This document shows, in pieces, positions 9,215 to 20,439 of a stretch of 64,000 nt of DNA; position 1 is the stretch's first letter; the number at the start of each line of letters is the position of its first letter. The stretch is from Physcia stellaris. Taxonomy: Eukaryota > Ascomycota > Lecanoromycetes > Caliciales > Physciaceae. The DNA lies in assembly GCA_018902385.1 (NCBI GenBank), contig JABSSW010000012.1:372001-436000 (forward strand). Direction: 5' to 3'. The notes under the pieces were generated by a model. The model searched no databases, was not told the origin of the DNA, and saw only the letters and a list, made by a program, of their open reading frames with translations. The position numbers were made by a program, and so were the translations under genes.

Positions 9215-12200
9215 GATGAAAGAAGTGAAAGGAGGACGGGGGAGTTGAAGTAGTGGGATGGTGGGTGGGAGGGTGGAGCTGGTGGCTTGCTTGGTGGAGT
9301 ATGCGTGGGAGGTGTCGAGTATGAATGACGATTTGTCCGAAGCACACCTCCTTGACCGCCCACGTTGAGTGGAAAGGCTAATGACAATTTGTTGTTTCAC
9401 CGTTGTGCTACGCGCAGAGGATAAACTTCCGCTCTTCGTGGGTTGCTTTCTTCAGCCTAGCTTGCCGCTAAGCGAGCCCGATAACGGATAAGAGCTTGGC
9501 GACCTGTTCAGCCATCACCGTCAGATCCAGAGGTAACAGACTGGAATCCCCCGTACGTCGAGGCCCATCAGGGTACTAGCTGCTCCATCTCGATCTTGCC
9601 CAAGTCATTGATAGCGAATAACTGCATCGTCAGCGGCTTTGACAAATCTGGATGGATGCATCTTCTGCAAGCCACAATGTCTGATAAAGCCCCTAGATAG
9701 AGGCTTCATCCTTGATAGGAGCGAGACGGTGTGTTGCAATGACTCTTTCTCTGTCGTCTTGCTTCCATAGGATGTGAGGCTATCAGGCCCGTGCGATCGG
9801 ATGCTTGCGAAGGTGCTCCAGCCTCCCGCTCGATGGTTAGCTGGCTTGTATTTGTTTTTCCATTTGCTGTGCGACCCCACCCTAAGTGTGGGGGAGGGAT
9901 TGACACATGCATGGAAGCCTGCACCGAACCCTCAAGAATCATAGAATGTGGGGTGAAATGCTCCGAACCTTCGGGGTCTGACTGAAGCGCTGTATGTCGT
10001 CTCTGACTGGCTGCTAATCCCACTTGCCCTCAAGTAGTGCAAAGAAGCCAGCAGGTGATATGAGTCTTCAGTGGCCGATCAGATGGAGGCTTTCGGCCAG
10101 CCATCAATCTCTGAACCAGTAAATGCTGTAGTACCCAATCACCGCCTACACTGCCAGGCCCTCAGCTAAGGGCAATGATTAAGATATCATCTCCGTCCGG
10201 TAATAGCCGAGTTATACCGCACCTCCATTTCACGGTTGTTGATGTTATCGTACGTTGACGAAGGGCCACATGTTCAGAGAACATAGCAGATCCAGCATGG
10301 TGACCCTACGCTTCACAGTTTTGAGGCTTCGTGCTATTTCTTGTCAGTATCCGAGCGCGACCGAGAGAGCCAGGGATTGAATGGACCTTCAAGTCTCTCA
10401 CAAGTGAACTGAAGTCATGGTCCCATGACTGAGTGAGCAACGCCAAGCTGTCCATGTTCAGATTTGTTTGGAGAGAATTGGGATGCGGTCGGCATCGATG
10501 TTGTTGCGAGCGACAGGAGAGTGGTCTCTCAAACACACTATCGATGATCCAGGTGACCTTGAACCGAGATCTGGTAGAAGGTCTCACTCTCATCGGTGGA
10601 CCACGCAAGGAGGCGAGAAGGCCGCTGCTCTCACTTTGACTCTTGCCAGGGAACGAGCTTGAAGAATCCGCTCATTTTCCTAAGCATCTCGTGACTCCAA
10701 GGTCATTACTGTCAGTGTCGTTGCTGGACAGATGATTACCAAAATCCTGGAAAGAGATTGCGGCATAGGGGAGCGTTTGATAACTGCTCAGGTCAGTTCC
10801 AGATTCGGTGTCGCGCTGGTTATTGAATAGATACATTATTGCCAATGAACACCAATGAAGAGTCTCAAGCCGGAATGCAGCCAAGGACATTGAGACCATG
10901 GTGAATTTGATTCACTGGCGGTCACCGCATATCGACCAAGTACGGAGGTACCGAAAGGGGAGCAAGCCTTGATAGCGGAGGAATTCCGCCCTTCACCATC
11001 ACTCTTTCCGCACCGGCTGTCACGAGAATCTCAAGAGTGACAAATGTTTTGCAAAGAATCCTGCGAGCGCGATGCCGACGGCTTTCCACTTGAAAGGTAG
11101 TTTCCTATCTAGCTACTCCTTACCAGCCAAAGTTATTGTGGACGACATGCCAAGACGCCGTGATCAACTAGAAATATTGGTGGCGCGGCTCCAAAACCCA
11201 GAAAAAGCAATTTGCGCTTTGAACCGCTTTGGACACGAGCGCCACGATCCTGGAGGCTCTTACAAGGTACAGAAGCCAGAAAACCACAGACCGCTGACAA
11301 GAAAATGAAGATTAGAAAATCCGAGGTTGAACAAGGAGATGCACGAAGCATGCTTCAGAGTGAAGATCGTTTGTTTTTCCGGGTCCTCACGGAGATCTGG
11401 ACTCTGCAAGGCACGCAAGGGATACGCATGATCTGGAAAGGAAACAATCTTGCGGCTCGTTCGCTTAGATCCTTCGCGTACCTGAGCTTCCCTGTTCAAC
11501 TTTCTCGATTAGGACCAGAGTAATAACCACTAGCCAGATTGGTCTCCTCGAATATCCGCCGAGAAGCTAAAGGGCTTACCAAGGCCTCATTGAGCAACCT
11601 GATCCGCTCGAGACACTCACCATCTCCCCGCAATATCTCGCCCTAAACGATGACAGCAAGGAACAGCTCGTGCAATTTACCGACAAGAAACTCGCCTTGT
11701 CTTGTCAAGCTTCCAGCCTCAGCCCTGCACCCTGACCAGCTCTAGATCCAAAGGCTAAGACAAAAGAGCATCGGTGTAACCAGATTCCTCGTGCATAGCA
11801 GCCTCGATCAGTCAAGCTTCGCCAATCTGAGCCAAGTCTCGCTACAAGCAGTCTGGAGGAATAATTGGCCCCAAGGGCCATTGCCCAGCTAGACCACATG
11901 CATCGTTCACAAGGCGGCACAACGTCCCTTTCTCAGCCAGCCTTCGCTTCAAGAGCACTATTGTAGAGTCCACATGCTCAGACGCGCTTTGACTGGCTTT
12001 GTTTACGCCGTCTAGGCCCTGCAGTATCGCTTCTCCACGTAGTTTGGGTTCATGGCCGATATGTATAAGTTCACAGAGATTCCCACTCCTCAACAGCATC
12101 TTCATTCGCTTCAGATCATCACATTCGCTTACACCTTCGCTTCAGACCAATACCTTCTCTTCAAGTATACCAACTCAAGCCCTTCTTCCCAAGTCCAAAA

Positions 12201-12223
12201 CCTCAAGGTCCCAGCACTTCAAG
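9215..12223. other. 3-kb region without a recognisable gene
   Basis: Many short overlapping frames but none with recognisable motifs, consistent splice sites or good starts. The longest (near 9605-10023 on the minus strand and 11212-11523 on the plus strand) look random. No terminal repeats, tRNA or tandem array seen. It may hold decayed sequence; I cannot say more. Confidence 0.45.
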
Positions 12224-13396
12224 ATGCGCGCTGCACTCCTCATTTCTGCCCTTGCGGGTCTGGCTGTTGCCGCCCCTCGCCCTCAGGAAATGGACTTCGA
12301 TGAGATTCTGGTGAGTTTGGTCGAGCAGAACATTATAAAAACATGCTGACAACCACCCCAGAGCGAACCAAAACCAACTGAGACCGGGCCAAAGGTTGAT
12401 GTGGTCAGCGACCCTGTTGACTACAGCCCGGAAGTGGCTGCAGCTCAGGCGTCCGCAGCCGTCATTGCGGACCTTAGCAGCCCTACCAAGCGTGACGTTA
12501 TCGAACTCCAGTCTGTGGAGAAACGAACTCCAGGAGATTGCGCGAAGCAGCCAGACGGGTACGGCCCAAAGCCAGCCACGGATACCGTGGATGCTTTCAA
12601 GTCTTTTTCCACCTTCCACGTACGTTCTTGCCAGTCTACTTGCGGACCCAATGCTTACAGTTGACAGGACACTGCACAAAACGCACCAACTCCCCAGGGT
12701 TATAGCCGCTCCTACGTGGATCTTTATGCGTCCTCGAACGCCAACAGCTACATGGGTCTTTATACTCTGAAGACCTATGACACCATCAAGTGCCAGCAAC
12801 TCTGCGACTCTGTCGACCTCTGCACCGCCTACAACATCTACTTTGAGCGCGACCCAAACGTGGACCCTGGTGCCAATTGCCCCAACCCACCCAGCTTCAC
12901 CAACATCAAGTGCACGCTCTGGGGCTCAGGTGTTACTCCTGAGTCCGCTACCAACGACGGCCAATACCGCCAAGACTTCCATGTTGTGATTGCCGGCTCC
13001 AACGGTTACACCAAGGACAACCCACCCTCGCCAATCGACGGCTACAGCGGCCCCACCCGCTTCGGAGGCGCCATCAACGCCCCTCTCGATTCCACCGGCA
13101 AGAACACCTACATGGGCGTCAAGTACTTCCCGGGCCTCTACGACGCCGGCAAGTGCGCGGCCGCCTGCTCCGCCAACACCGCCTACAACAGCCGCCACCC
13201 CCGCGCCGACGGCACCTACGACGTCTGCAGGTTCTTCAACGCCTACCTCCTGAGCAAGAACAACGTCGCCGACGGAACCTACTGCTCGCTCTACACCCAG
13301 ACCTGGGGCAAGCCGTATGACACCAATTTCGGCCAGTACAGGGGCAGCGACTACTACTCCGTCAGCTCCAGCTACGGCTTCACTCTCAAGGCTTAG
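12224..13396 (+). CDS. Secreted two-repeat cysteine-rich (apple/PAN-like) proprotein
   Basis: Three exons: 12224-12310, 12362-12619 and 12668-13396 (introns start GTGAGT and GTACGT); product about 357 aa. Residues 1-17 are a clear signal peptide (MRAALLISALAGLAVAA). A pro-region follows with two Kex2-type Lys-Arg sites (PTKRDV and VEKRTPGDC). The mature part has two homologous repeats, each beginning YMG and carrying paired cysteines: KCQQLCDSVDLCTAYNIYF...NIKCTLWG, then KCAAACSANTAYNSRHP...CSLYTQTWG. The cysteine spacing recalls apple/PAN modules, which bind proteins or sugars, but family membership is an inference. The protein probably acts outside the cell or in the wall. Codon use in the last exon is strongly C/G-ended, as in highly expressed genes. 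Confidence 0.9.
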
Positions 13397-13774
13397 GGGG
13401 GTAGCTCTGGGGATGAGATGATGGGAGATGAGATGAGGCGAGGAGAGATGCGAATATGTATATACCCGCAACCCCTTTATGGGACTTGGAGGATTTTTTT
13501 TTTTTTTGGTTTTTTGGGGGAGGGATTTTCGGTAATGGTAATCCAGCTCGGTGCTTGGGCGTGATTGATGAGCATGATCAATTTATTAGACCGAACTTAG
13601 CAATAACTACCACCTACTTCTGAACTATTTCAACAATCGTGTTCTTTTCTCCATCCTTCTCTGGAATCGTAACCCTAGCCCGTTAACCGTCCCAAGTCCT
13701 CCCCCACATCCCAACTTTCTAACAACAACATGATTGAAAATAAGATCCCATCAAAAGTCGTGAACTATATCGCA
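13397..13774. other. 3' region of the secreted-protein gene and tRNA upstream region
   Basis: A T-rich tract (about 13495-13510) lies shortly after the stop. No further gene seen. Confidence 0.5.
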
Positions 13775-13865
13775 GGCGACTTGGCCGAGTGGTTATGGCG
13801 CAAGTTTCAGGAATTGATTTTCTTACTTGTTCGAAAGAGCGCGAGTTCGAATCTCGCAGTCGTCA
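13775..13865 (+). tRNA. tRNA-Leu(CAG) with intron
   Basis: A 7-bp acceptor stem (GGCGACT with AGTCGTC, one G-U pair) and discriminator A are present. The A-box is TGGCCGAGTGG. The anticodon stem CAAGT/ACTTG encloses TTCAGG, so the anticodon is CAG at 13808-13810 (reads CUG, Leu). A 12-nt intron sits just 3' of position 37 (about 13812-13823). The long class II variable arm and T-arm GCGAG-TTCGAAT-CTCGC agree with Leu. Having the intron one base after the anticodon is the standard fungal position. Confidence 0.95.
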
Positions 13866-13868
13866 ATA

Positions 13869-13882
13869 TTTTATATTTTTTT
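13869..13882 (+). terminator. RNA polymerase III terminator of the tRNA gene
   Basis: TTTT at 13869-13872, then seven T at 13876-13882, directly downstream of the tRNA 3' end. Confidence 0.85.
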
Positions 13883-15222
13883 GGTTTATTTTTGGCTTGA
13901 GGATGGAGGGGTAGGTAGAGGGGAGGATGGGGGATGGAAGACTTCAGCCATAGATCGCACGGAAATTATTATACCTAGACGATGAAAACGCAAAGGCTCC
14001 GTCGTCCGAGGTGCGAGATGATGCGCCTGGAGTAAGGCGTTTTGAGACATGTCAAGGATTTGGGATGGGATGGGGTATAAAACCGCCATATCCCCCGTGC
14101 GAGGGCTTCTAAACCAGCAAATAAATCACCGAACTCTCAAAAGCCAGGGGGAAACATGTCGCTATTGGAAGTCCATCTACAAAGGTGGTATAACCCCCAT
14201 CTCAAGCCTAAAGTATCTGTTCTTCCGCTATGCTACCCCAACCTCCCCCGAACTATCCTCGCAACAGAAACCGTAGCAACCAGCACCCCGCCCAACCTCA
14301 CCCTCGCCATCCCCGCCTCCCACCTCTCCTCCTCCGCATACCGTCTCAGCATCTCATACAGCGCGCCCCCAACTGGCCCATCAGCATCGGCCTCTGCGGC
14401 GGCGGCCGCTGCAGCACAGTGACCTGCATAACGACCGCATGATCCGGGCTCACGAGGCGCGCGATGCCGATTTCCTCGGCGCGGGGACAGACGGCGTCGT
14501 AGTCCAAGCGACAGACGGCTGTCAGCGCGCCGTAGAAGAGCGCGCAGATGGTGCGCCGCGTGATGCCGATGCCGGTGTATTCCATGTCGATCTTCACGTC
14601 GTCGGACAGCAGCGTTGCGTTTATCGAGACGGGAGGGCTTCTCGCTTGGGGCCCCACGAAGATATCCAGGAGCCCGTTGGCGGGGCTCGGTTCGTGCGGT
14701 TTGTGCGCTTGCACGTTGATTGCGCAGCCCCATTTGTTTGTCTGGAGGTAGAGTCGAGCTACCGTCTCGAGGATATACCCCAGCGATCGCAGATCGAGTT
14801 GCTGAGCCGGGTGCGGGGACGCGTAGGGCATGAGGGAGACGGAGGTGCTGACGGGGAAGGAGGGATCGAGCCAGAACAGGCTTCGGCGGATACGGTCGTT
14901 GGTCTCGAGGCTCCAGATGTAGACGAAGTCGCGCACGAGGTGGCTGAAGAGGTGGCCGCCGTTGGAGCTGAGTTCGGGGTGCTCGGCGATAACCATGTCG
15001 AATGGGAAGGGCGGTGGGTAGATGCTGGGATCGAGGTTCGTGTTGAGGGTGGTCGCGCGGGAAATGTTCAGGCGGCTGCTACTGTTGTTCTTAGCCTTTG
15101 CTGATCGGTGGTTGATACATCGACTGACTGTAGCGAGACTTACGGGAGCTGGGGGGCAACCTCCAGGCGGCTTGCGGGTGCTTCAGGTATGGTCAACGCA
15201 TAGCCAGTGCTCTGTATGAGTA

Positions 15223-15264
15223 GAAGGTTTCACCCGGTAACCGGACAAACGGGGTAACCGGACA
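15223..15264 (+). repeat. Left terminal inverted repeat of pogo element
   Basis: Starts GAAGGTTTCACCCGGTAACC. It matches the inverse of 17649-17690 at 40 of 42 positions and holds two GTAACCGGACA copies. Confidence 0.93.
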
Positions 15265-15350
15265 GGGTTAGGGTTATATCATCTCCGCACGATTCTCCAC
15301 CTAGGCCAACTCGGCCATTTTTCGACTTTTCGAGCCCAATATCTTACACC

Positions 15351-17508
15351 ATGGACTCCGATTACATTACGAGCGACGTGAATCAAGCTGTGGACGATAT
15401 CAGTTACGAGGGACCACAATTATCCAGAAGCGAGCGACTCGAGGCGGCTTACAACGAGTGGATCAGCGAGTCAAACATCAAATCGCAACGCAAAATTGCA
15501 AGGCAGTATGGCCTTTCGTCATCCACTCTCAACGATCGTATCAAGGGTGCAAACTCGTGGGCTGAGCGAGCTCAGAAATTGCAGCGTATCTGGCCTGAAG
15601 AGGAGGCGGTAATGGTCAAGACTATCGAGCGATTACAATCATGGGGTTGGCCTGCTCGAGTACAGCATGTTCGATTTATGGCCGAGCAATTGCTCATTGC
15701 AAGAGGTGATAAAAATCCACTTGGTAAGTATAACTCTTTGTTATTCAGTTCGATCTTTAACGTATCAACAGGTCTCAATTGGGTACACAAATTCATGGCT
15801 CGGCATAAGCATCTCGTTAGCAAATTCGTTCCGCCGTTGGATAAAGATCGAGCTATGGCACAGAGTCCTGCGATATTGAAGGAGTGGTTTGATCTATTTC
15901 AACGTTACAGAACGTTGTACAAGGTCAAAAATGACAATATTTACAACATGGACGAAAAGGGCTTTCTGCAAGGCGTCATTGCGAAATTGAGAGTCATTAT
16001 TTCAAAGCACGAGGCCAATCAACTGATTACTCAACCCGGCAATCGAGTGGACCTCCCTCATTGAATGTGTATCAATGACTGGCCGAAAACTTCGTCCATG
16101 GGTTATTTTCAAAGGAGTAGTACTTCAAAAGGCCTGGGTTGATGCTTATCCAGAAGCTCACTTTACATGCAGTGAAAATGGCTGGACCAACAACGAAATA
16201 GGTCTGCTTTGGTTACAGATATGCTTCGACGTGGAGACTGCTACAACCGATGACGAGTATCGTATACTTATTGTGGACGGGCATGCGTCGCATATTAGTA
16301 CGAAGGCTATTGAATTCTGCGTTCAAAAACGCATTATATTGTTATGTCTTCCTGCTCACACTACTCACATTTTACAGCCTTTGGATGTAGGTGTTTTCGC
16401 TCCTCTATCGACGGCTTACAAGAATAGTCTTCACGAATCGACTCGCTATGGAGCTGGTTATGCTATTGATAAAGTCGACTTCTTAGAACTCCTCAAACCA
16501 GCTCGCGAAAAAGGAATGACGATGTCGAATATTCAAGGCGCTTATACGAAAGCGGGCCTCGAACCATTCAATCCTGGGCCCATTCTATACGAATATCGAG
16601 ACCGAGGAAATCCAGCCCTGAGTATCGAACCACCGAAGTCGCATTACTCGATAACCTTTACTACTCCGAGTCCACCTGACTCCCCCGTCGAAGCCACGAT
16701 CACCTGTATCAGTCCGAATGGCGACGTTCGAAATGTCGTCATGACTCCCCACAATAGTCTACAGGTGAAAAAGCTCTTGGAGCAGGCTCTGGATATGCCG
16801 GAAGACGCTGGCCGGATAGCTCAAAAAGTAGGCAAATCAGCGTTGCATGCTTTCGCTAGTGCTACTCTAATGGTTGGTCAAACCGCACAGTTAATGACTT
16901 TAGTATCCAAGAAGGAGTCCAAGAAGAAGCGAAGAAAAGGAGCCGTTCAGGGCGCACGAGTTCTGAATCAAGAGGTTCTTGACGAAAGACGATTGGACTG
17001 GGATTGGGATTCGGCCTGCAGGCAGTTAGGTGATATACATCTGAATGTATTCGGCCTTACAAGAAAGAAAACCCACGAGGAAAGAGTAGCCCGCCGTGAG
17101 GCGGCCAAGGGCAAGCAACTCGCTAAGAGCAAGGTCACTGCCTCACCAACAAAGAAGCAATCCGTCGCCGCCGCATCACCTGCGAAAAGAGGAGATTTGA
17201 CGACAACATCTGCGGAGGAGATTGCCGAGGAGACTGCGGAGGAGACTCCCACAGGGGGGGGTAATGCGGAGGGGATATCTACGGCGGAGGAGGATTCTAC
17301 AACGGCCAACAATGAGCCCGTTGTTCGGTCAACGAAACGGTCAGGCGTTTCGACGAAAAGGAAGAGGAAGAAGTTACTCATGGGCTTGCCAATACGAGTA
17401 AGTAATCAGGATCTCGAGCGTGGGCGTTGGAGGAGGAAAGAGAGCGATCTGATTGGCCAGCCGCTCGGCCAAGGCCAACGCAAAAGAAGGCCTCCTACTC
17501 GCATATAA
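15351..17508 (+). pseudogene. pogo/Fot1 transposase (HTH-CENP-B-type, DDE)
   Basis: Start MDSDYITSDVNQ at 15351. An N-terminal psq-type helix-turn-helix (IKSQRKIARQYGLSSSTLND) is followed by a CENP-B-like helix-turn-helix region (WPEEEAVMVKTIERLQ...). Intron 15724-15771 (48 nt, GTAAGT...AACAG) gives NPLG joined to LNWVHKFMARH; because it is 48 nt with no stop, retention would keep the frame. The DDE domain has first Asp in NMDEKGF, second in ILIVDGHASH and third in LQPLDVGVF, with 35 residues between second and third (DD35D). Near 16045 two bases are missing in CGAGTGGACC relative to the family motif NREWTSLIECVS, so the frame changes between PGNR and the downstream part, which starts at MTGRKLRPWVIFKGVV. 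The C-terminus is Lys-rich (KKRRKGAVQG). It is otherwise intact; whether it is truly broken or a sequencing slip is unclear. Confidence 0.9.
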
Positions 17509-17648
17509 TAAGGCCATTGAATCAGGCACTACGTCATGGCCATTTTGGTGTAGAAACGTTCGAGGTCAATTATGCGTTTTCTGCAATAATAAAATCTACC
17601 TATCAAACGGCCTTAAGGACTTTAAGTCCGAAGACCCTTACCCTAAGG

Positions 17649-17690
17649 TGTCCGGTTACCCCGTTTGTCCGGTTACCGGGTGGATCCTTC
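17649..17690 (-). repeat. Right terminal inverted repeat of pogo element
   Basis: Inverse reads GAAGGATCCACCCGGTAACC and pairs with 15223-15264. TA follows at 17691-17692. Confidence 0.93.
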
Positions 17691-17717
17691 TAAGGAGGCG
17701 AAAGCCAGCTTTCTCAT

Positions 17718-18143
17718 CGTGGCAGTGGCCGCGAACCAAGTATCAGCGCAATCGCGAACACATGAAAACAGAATACGATGAATAGAGGAAAGCGCCGTGA
17801 ACGATCGATCTGAAATATTTTCGAGAAAAGGAAATACGTTGGTTACCGACGAGACCATACCTCAGATCAGGTTGAATGGCTCGGACCATTCAACTGGTCT
17901 CCAAGCAAGTTGAAGCGACATCCCGCGGGTCGGGTGTGCGAAAAGTCTGTGCTGGAGACTTCTGTGCGCATTTTCCTACCAATACACTCGGAAGATCTTT
18001 CCTAACAGTGACAAAATTCTAAACGAGAAGAGAAGAGACGAATCTCTACAGTCCCTCATAGGTTTTGAGATCAGAGCAGGTTGATATAGCTCAACACATC
18101 GGAAATGAATCTTTCAAAACTCAGCTACGCTTCCCTCCGAAGC
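17718..18143. other. Promoter side of the split secreted gene; no other gene seen
   Basis: This would be the upstream region of the secreted gene whose start codon is at 17717. It also holds the 3' side of the candidate gene at 18.1-19.0 kb. Confidence 0.45.
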
Positions 18144-19014
18144 TTACCGTTCGCCACCGGCCAGTGAAAAGACCCATAGTGACCAAGGCAGCTCTGGAAC
18201 TGTGATTCTCGACCTTTCAATGACCCAAAAGCACCCGTGATCGCTCCGCTTTTCCCAGAGATCAACGATACCCCTTTTCCTGTAAGAAAACATAGACCCC
18301 GGGTGCGACGACCACGTAAACCGTCTCGGGAGAGTTTCTAGAACTCACCTTCGAGGTAGAGGTTTGATAGCTCGCATACGGTTCTTGACCTTGAGACAAA
18401 GCCTGTGAAATCAAGTATATCGTCCCCTCGTCGACTATGGTATTTCTTCCACTGCCCACTACCCGCCTCTCCGGCACAGAATCGGCTTTCGCCCTCTTGC
18501 TCGCCCTCAATCGCCCTCTTATGTTCTCCCTCTCCTTTTGAAAGTCTCTAAGACTTTGCTTAGACCAACCTCCCTGCGCCAATTATCCTCTATCGAAACT
18601 ATCCAGCCGCGAAGACCTGTGATTGTCCAGCAGCGTCGAAAGCGCAGACGGTGAGGTGAGAGCCTGCCGGAAGAGGAGGCTGTTGCAGCGTCTCGATAAG
18701 CCCGTTGCTCGGGAGCTGCTGATCGAGGGGCGGTGCCAACTGGCTCTGTAGAGTTTCGTGAGCGTGCTGGGTCTGCTGTTGGGCTTGCGGAGGGCTTTCT
18801 GAGTGGAGCCGATATGTGGCGGGTTCCGTGGGCTGGGGTTTGCGGTTCAGAGGGACGGAGAGGCGGCGATTGGCGGGTTCTGGCCTCCTCGGACTTGATG
18901 CTGGGTATGTAGCTGGACAGGAGGGCAGTTTGAGGACTGAGTGAAGGGTGTGCGTAACGTATAGCGGTAGCAGTCCTCAATGGGATCTATGTAGCTCCTT
19001 TGGGACATCGCCAT
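18144..19014 (-). pseudogene. Possible gene of unknown family with several frame breaks
   Basis: From ATG 19014 (MAMSQRSYIDPIEDCYRYTL) protein-like text runs to ASPSL and hits a stop. The next frame resumes with NRKPQPTEPATYRLHSESPP and continues through LPAGSHLTVCAFDAAGQSQV. A third gives WIVSIEDNWRREVGLSKVLE, and a fourth gives RLRASKRAKADSVPERRVVG to QEPYASYQTSTSK, followed by a GTGAGT donor. After an acceptor (TCTTACAG) the sequence stays open to about 18144. Each switch is in the same direction (one base missing). The biased composition (Gln/Pro/Ser, then basic) looks like real protein. It could be a pseudogene or a gene in a poorly corrected stretch. No family recognised. Confidence 0.3.
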
Positions 19015-20439
19015 TGCTGTTTGAGGGTGCGAACTAGCTAGGCGAATTGAAGGTCAGCCTCGCGAGCGCGGTCCTACTGTGTATGGTACCTTTCCTGGCA
19101 TCAGTCCAGCAATTTCTCCCATATTTGCAAGTTGAATGAATGAGCTCTGCAACTGATAGAAGGGCTTCGAGGTCCGGTTGACTTTCGTTCAGCTGAAGAC
19201 GGCGTGATTGACTGTCGGATGAGTGGTATTGTCTAAAGAAGTGATATAGCAATTATAGCATTGCCCGCGCCTTGCGCTCAATCGTATATCACGCACATAT
19301 CGTGATGGCTATGTGTCTATTTCGTGTTTAGCAATAGACCATTTTCTGCTTATTTGGCAGGGTGGAAGAGTAAGCTCTATCCCTTAGCCCGCGGCCTGAC
19401 GTACAATTTCAGCGGCATGAAAGGCCGTGTACGCGACCGATTGCCCGTCCATAGAACAAGCAACGCGCGGGACCCTTTAGGAGAAGTTTCCTTGATGAAG
19501 GGATGGTAACTTGGTAGACCACACAGGAAGAGAGACCACGTAGCAAAATAACAATGTCAACCCAGCTGTGCTGGTGATGTTATATATATCTCGATGGCAT
19601 GTAGTTGAAATAAAGTGCGAGGTACTGCATCCTGTCTAGACGACAAGGACGTTCTTGCTCTAGGCCGTGCATACGGAGGTAGTACATAGGATGTCAGCCA
19701 CCAATGAGGACTTCATGACCCGAAACTGACACCTCGGATAGCGGTAATTCATCGGCTTTTTGATGGGTCTCGGGTGCCAGTCCTGGGCTTTGGAGACAAG
19801 GAGATGATGGTGAGGGAAATAGTCAAAAAGTAGAAGAATATGTAGATTAACATCCCGCGCACATCATGCAAGCGAGCGCGTGAAGCGGTACGAGTACGAG
19901 GTGCGAGGTACCTTATGCATCGGCGCGTGGCGGCTCATTGCCACTGAGTTCGACAACCAGATGATATGCAAGTGGTTCCCGGAGCAGGTCGTAACAGCGG
20001 CATCTATCGTTGGTTGATTGCTGTGAAGTCTCGAAGACTCAATCTGTGTCCTGGCTCAGAGAATGTGTAAAGATCAATCGTGGGTCAGGACATCCCGTCT
20101 ATCCTTTGTCCGTCCAAAGACAGTAAGATCCCTTTTTACCATTAGCTCTAATGACTACTGAAATACGGGAAATTAATGGTTGTCATGGCCACGAAGACGC
20201 GGACCGAAGCTTCTTTACCTTTTTTTAGCCCGTACGTCCCCGCTTTTGAAAGGGATTTGTAGTAGCGACCCTGCATGCGAATCAGCATCAACGTGCAACT
20301 TACGGAGACAAATTTGGTTTGCATCGAGTGCGAATAGCCTTCGTTCGTATGATTCGATACGGTACATCCAACATGGGCACGGAGGAGATACACGAATAAG
20401 GAAGCGGACGAGCGAAAAGGTGGATGCCCCTTCAAGTTC
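19015..20439. other. Region without recognisable gene
   Basis: No open frame above about 100 codons, no motif, no repeat structure seen. Confidence 0.45.

Larger units (their letters stand above)
15223..17690 (+). mobile_element. pogo/Fot1-type (Tc1-mariner superfamily) DNA transposon, full length
   Basis: The element is 2468 bp, flanked by a TA duplication (15221-15222 and 17691-17692). Terminal inverted repeats are 42 bp (15223-15264 and 17649-17690) with only two mismatches, both in the outer 8 bp. Each repeat contains two direct copies of GTAACCGGACA 18 bp apart, probably transposase-binding sites. Just inside each end is a telomere-like GGGTTA/TAAGGG stretch. It encodes one transposase gene on the plus strand, with a small frame break. 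Near-identical ends and a still readable target gene suggest a recent insertion. Confidence 0.93.
14233..17717 (-). pseudogene. Secreted-protein gene split in its signal peptide by a pogo transposon
   Basis: The host gene reads leftward. Its start codon (17717) and eight codons (MRKLAFAS) lie on the far side of the transposon, which sits between TA 17691-17692 and TA 15221-15222. Taking out the element and one TA gives MRKLAFASLLIQSTGYALTI in frame, a good signal peptide, with TTA (Leu) as the broken codon. The gene continues to a GTAAGT donor at about 15143, then an intron ending CTAAGAACAACAG, then SSRLNISRATTLNTNLDPS and a compact domain with few cysteines (LDLRSLGYILETVARLYLQT, TNKWGCAINV). 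Near 14406 the frame shifts as if one G were missing from CGGG. The following frame (ADGPVGGALYEMLRRYAEEE) ends at 14233. Function unknown. Apart from the insertion and that one base the gene looks well kept, so the insertion appears young. Confidence 0.75.

Noticed and set aside
12926-13471. 181-codon minus-strand frame rich in Val/Gly/Ala
   Set aside because: Shadow of the C-ended codons of the secreted cysteine-rich protein.
14439-15104. 221-codon plus-strand frame
   Set aside because: Shadow of the split secreted gene, whose minus-strand frame restores a signal peptide and has splice signals.
15227-15247. Apparent palindromic target CACCCGGTA...TACCGGGTG at the transposon ends, suggesting a shorter element with TA at 15237
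   Set aside because: The inverted repeat extends further out to GAAGG, where TA lies on both sides, and only removal of the longer element restores the host reading frame.
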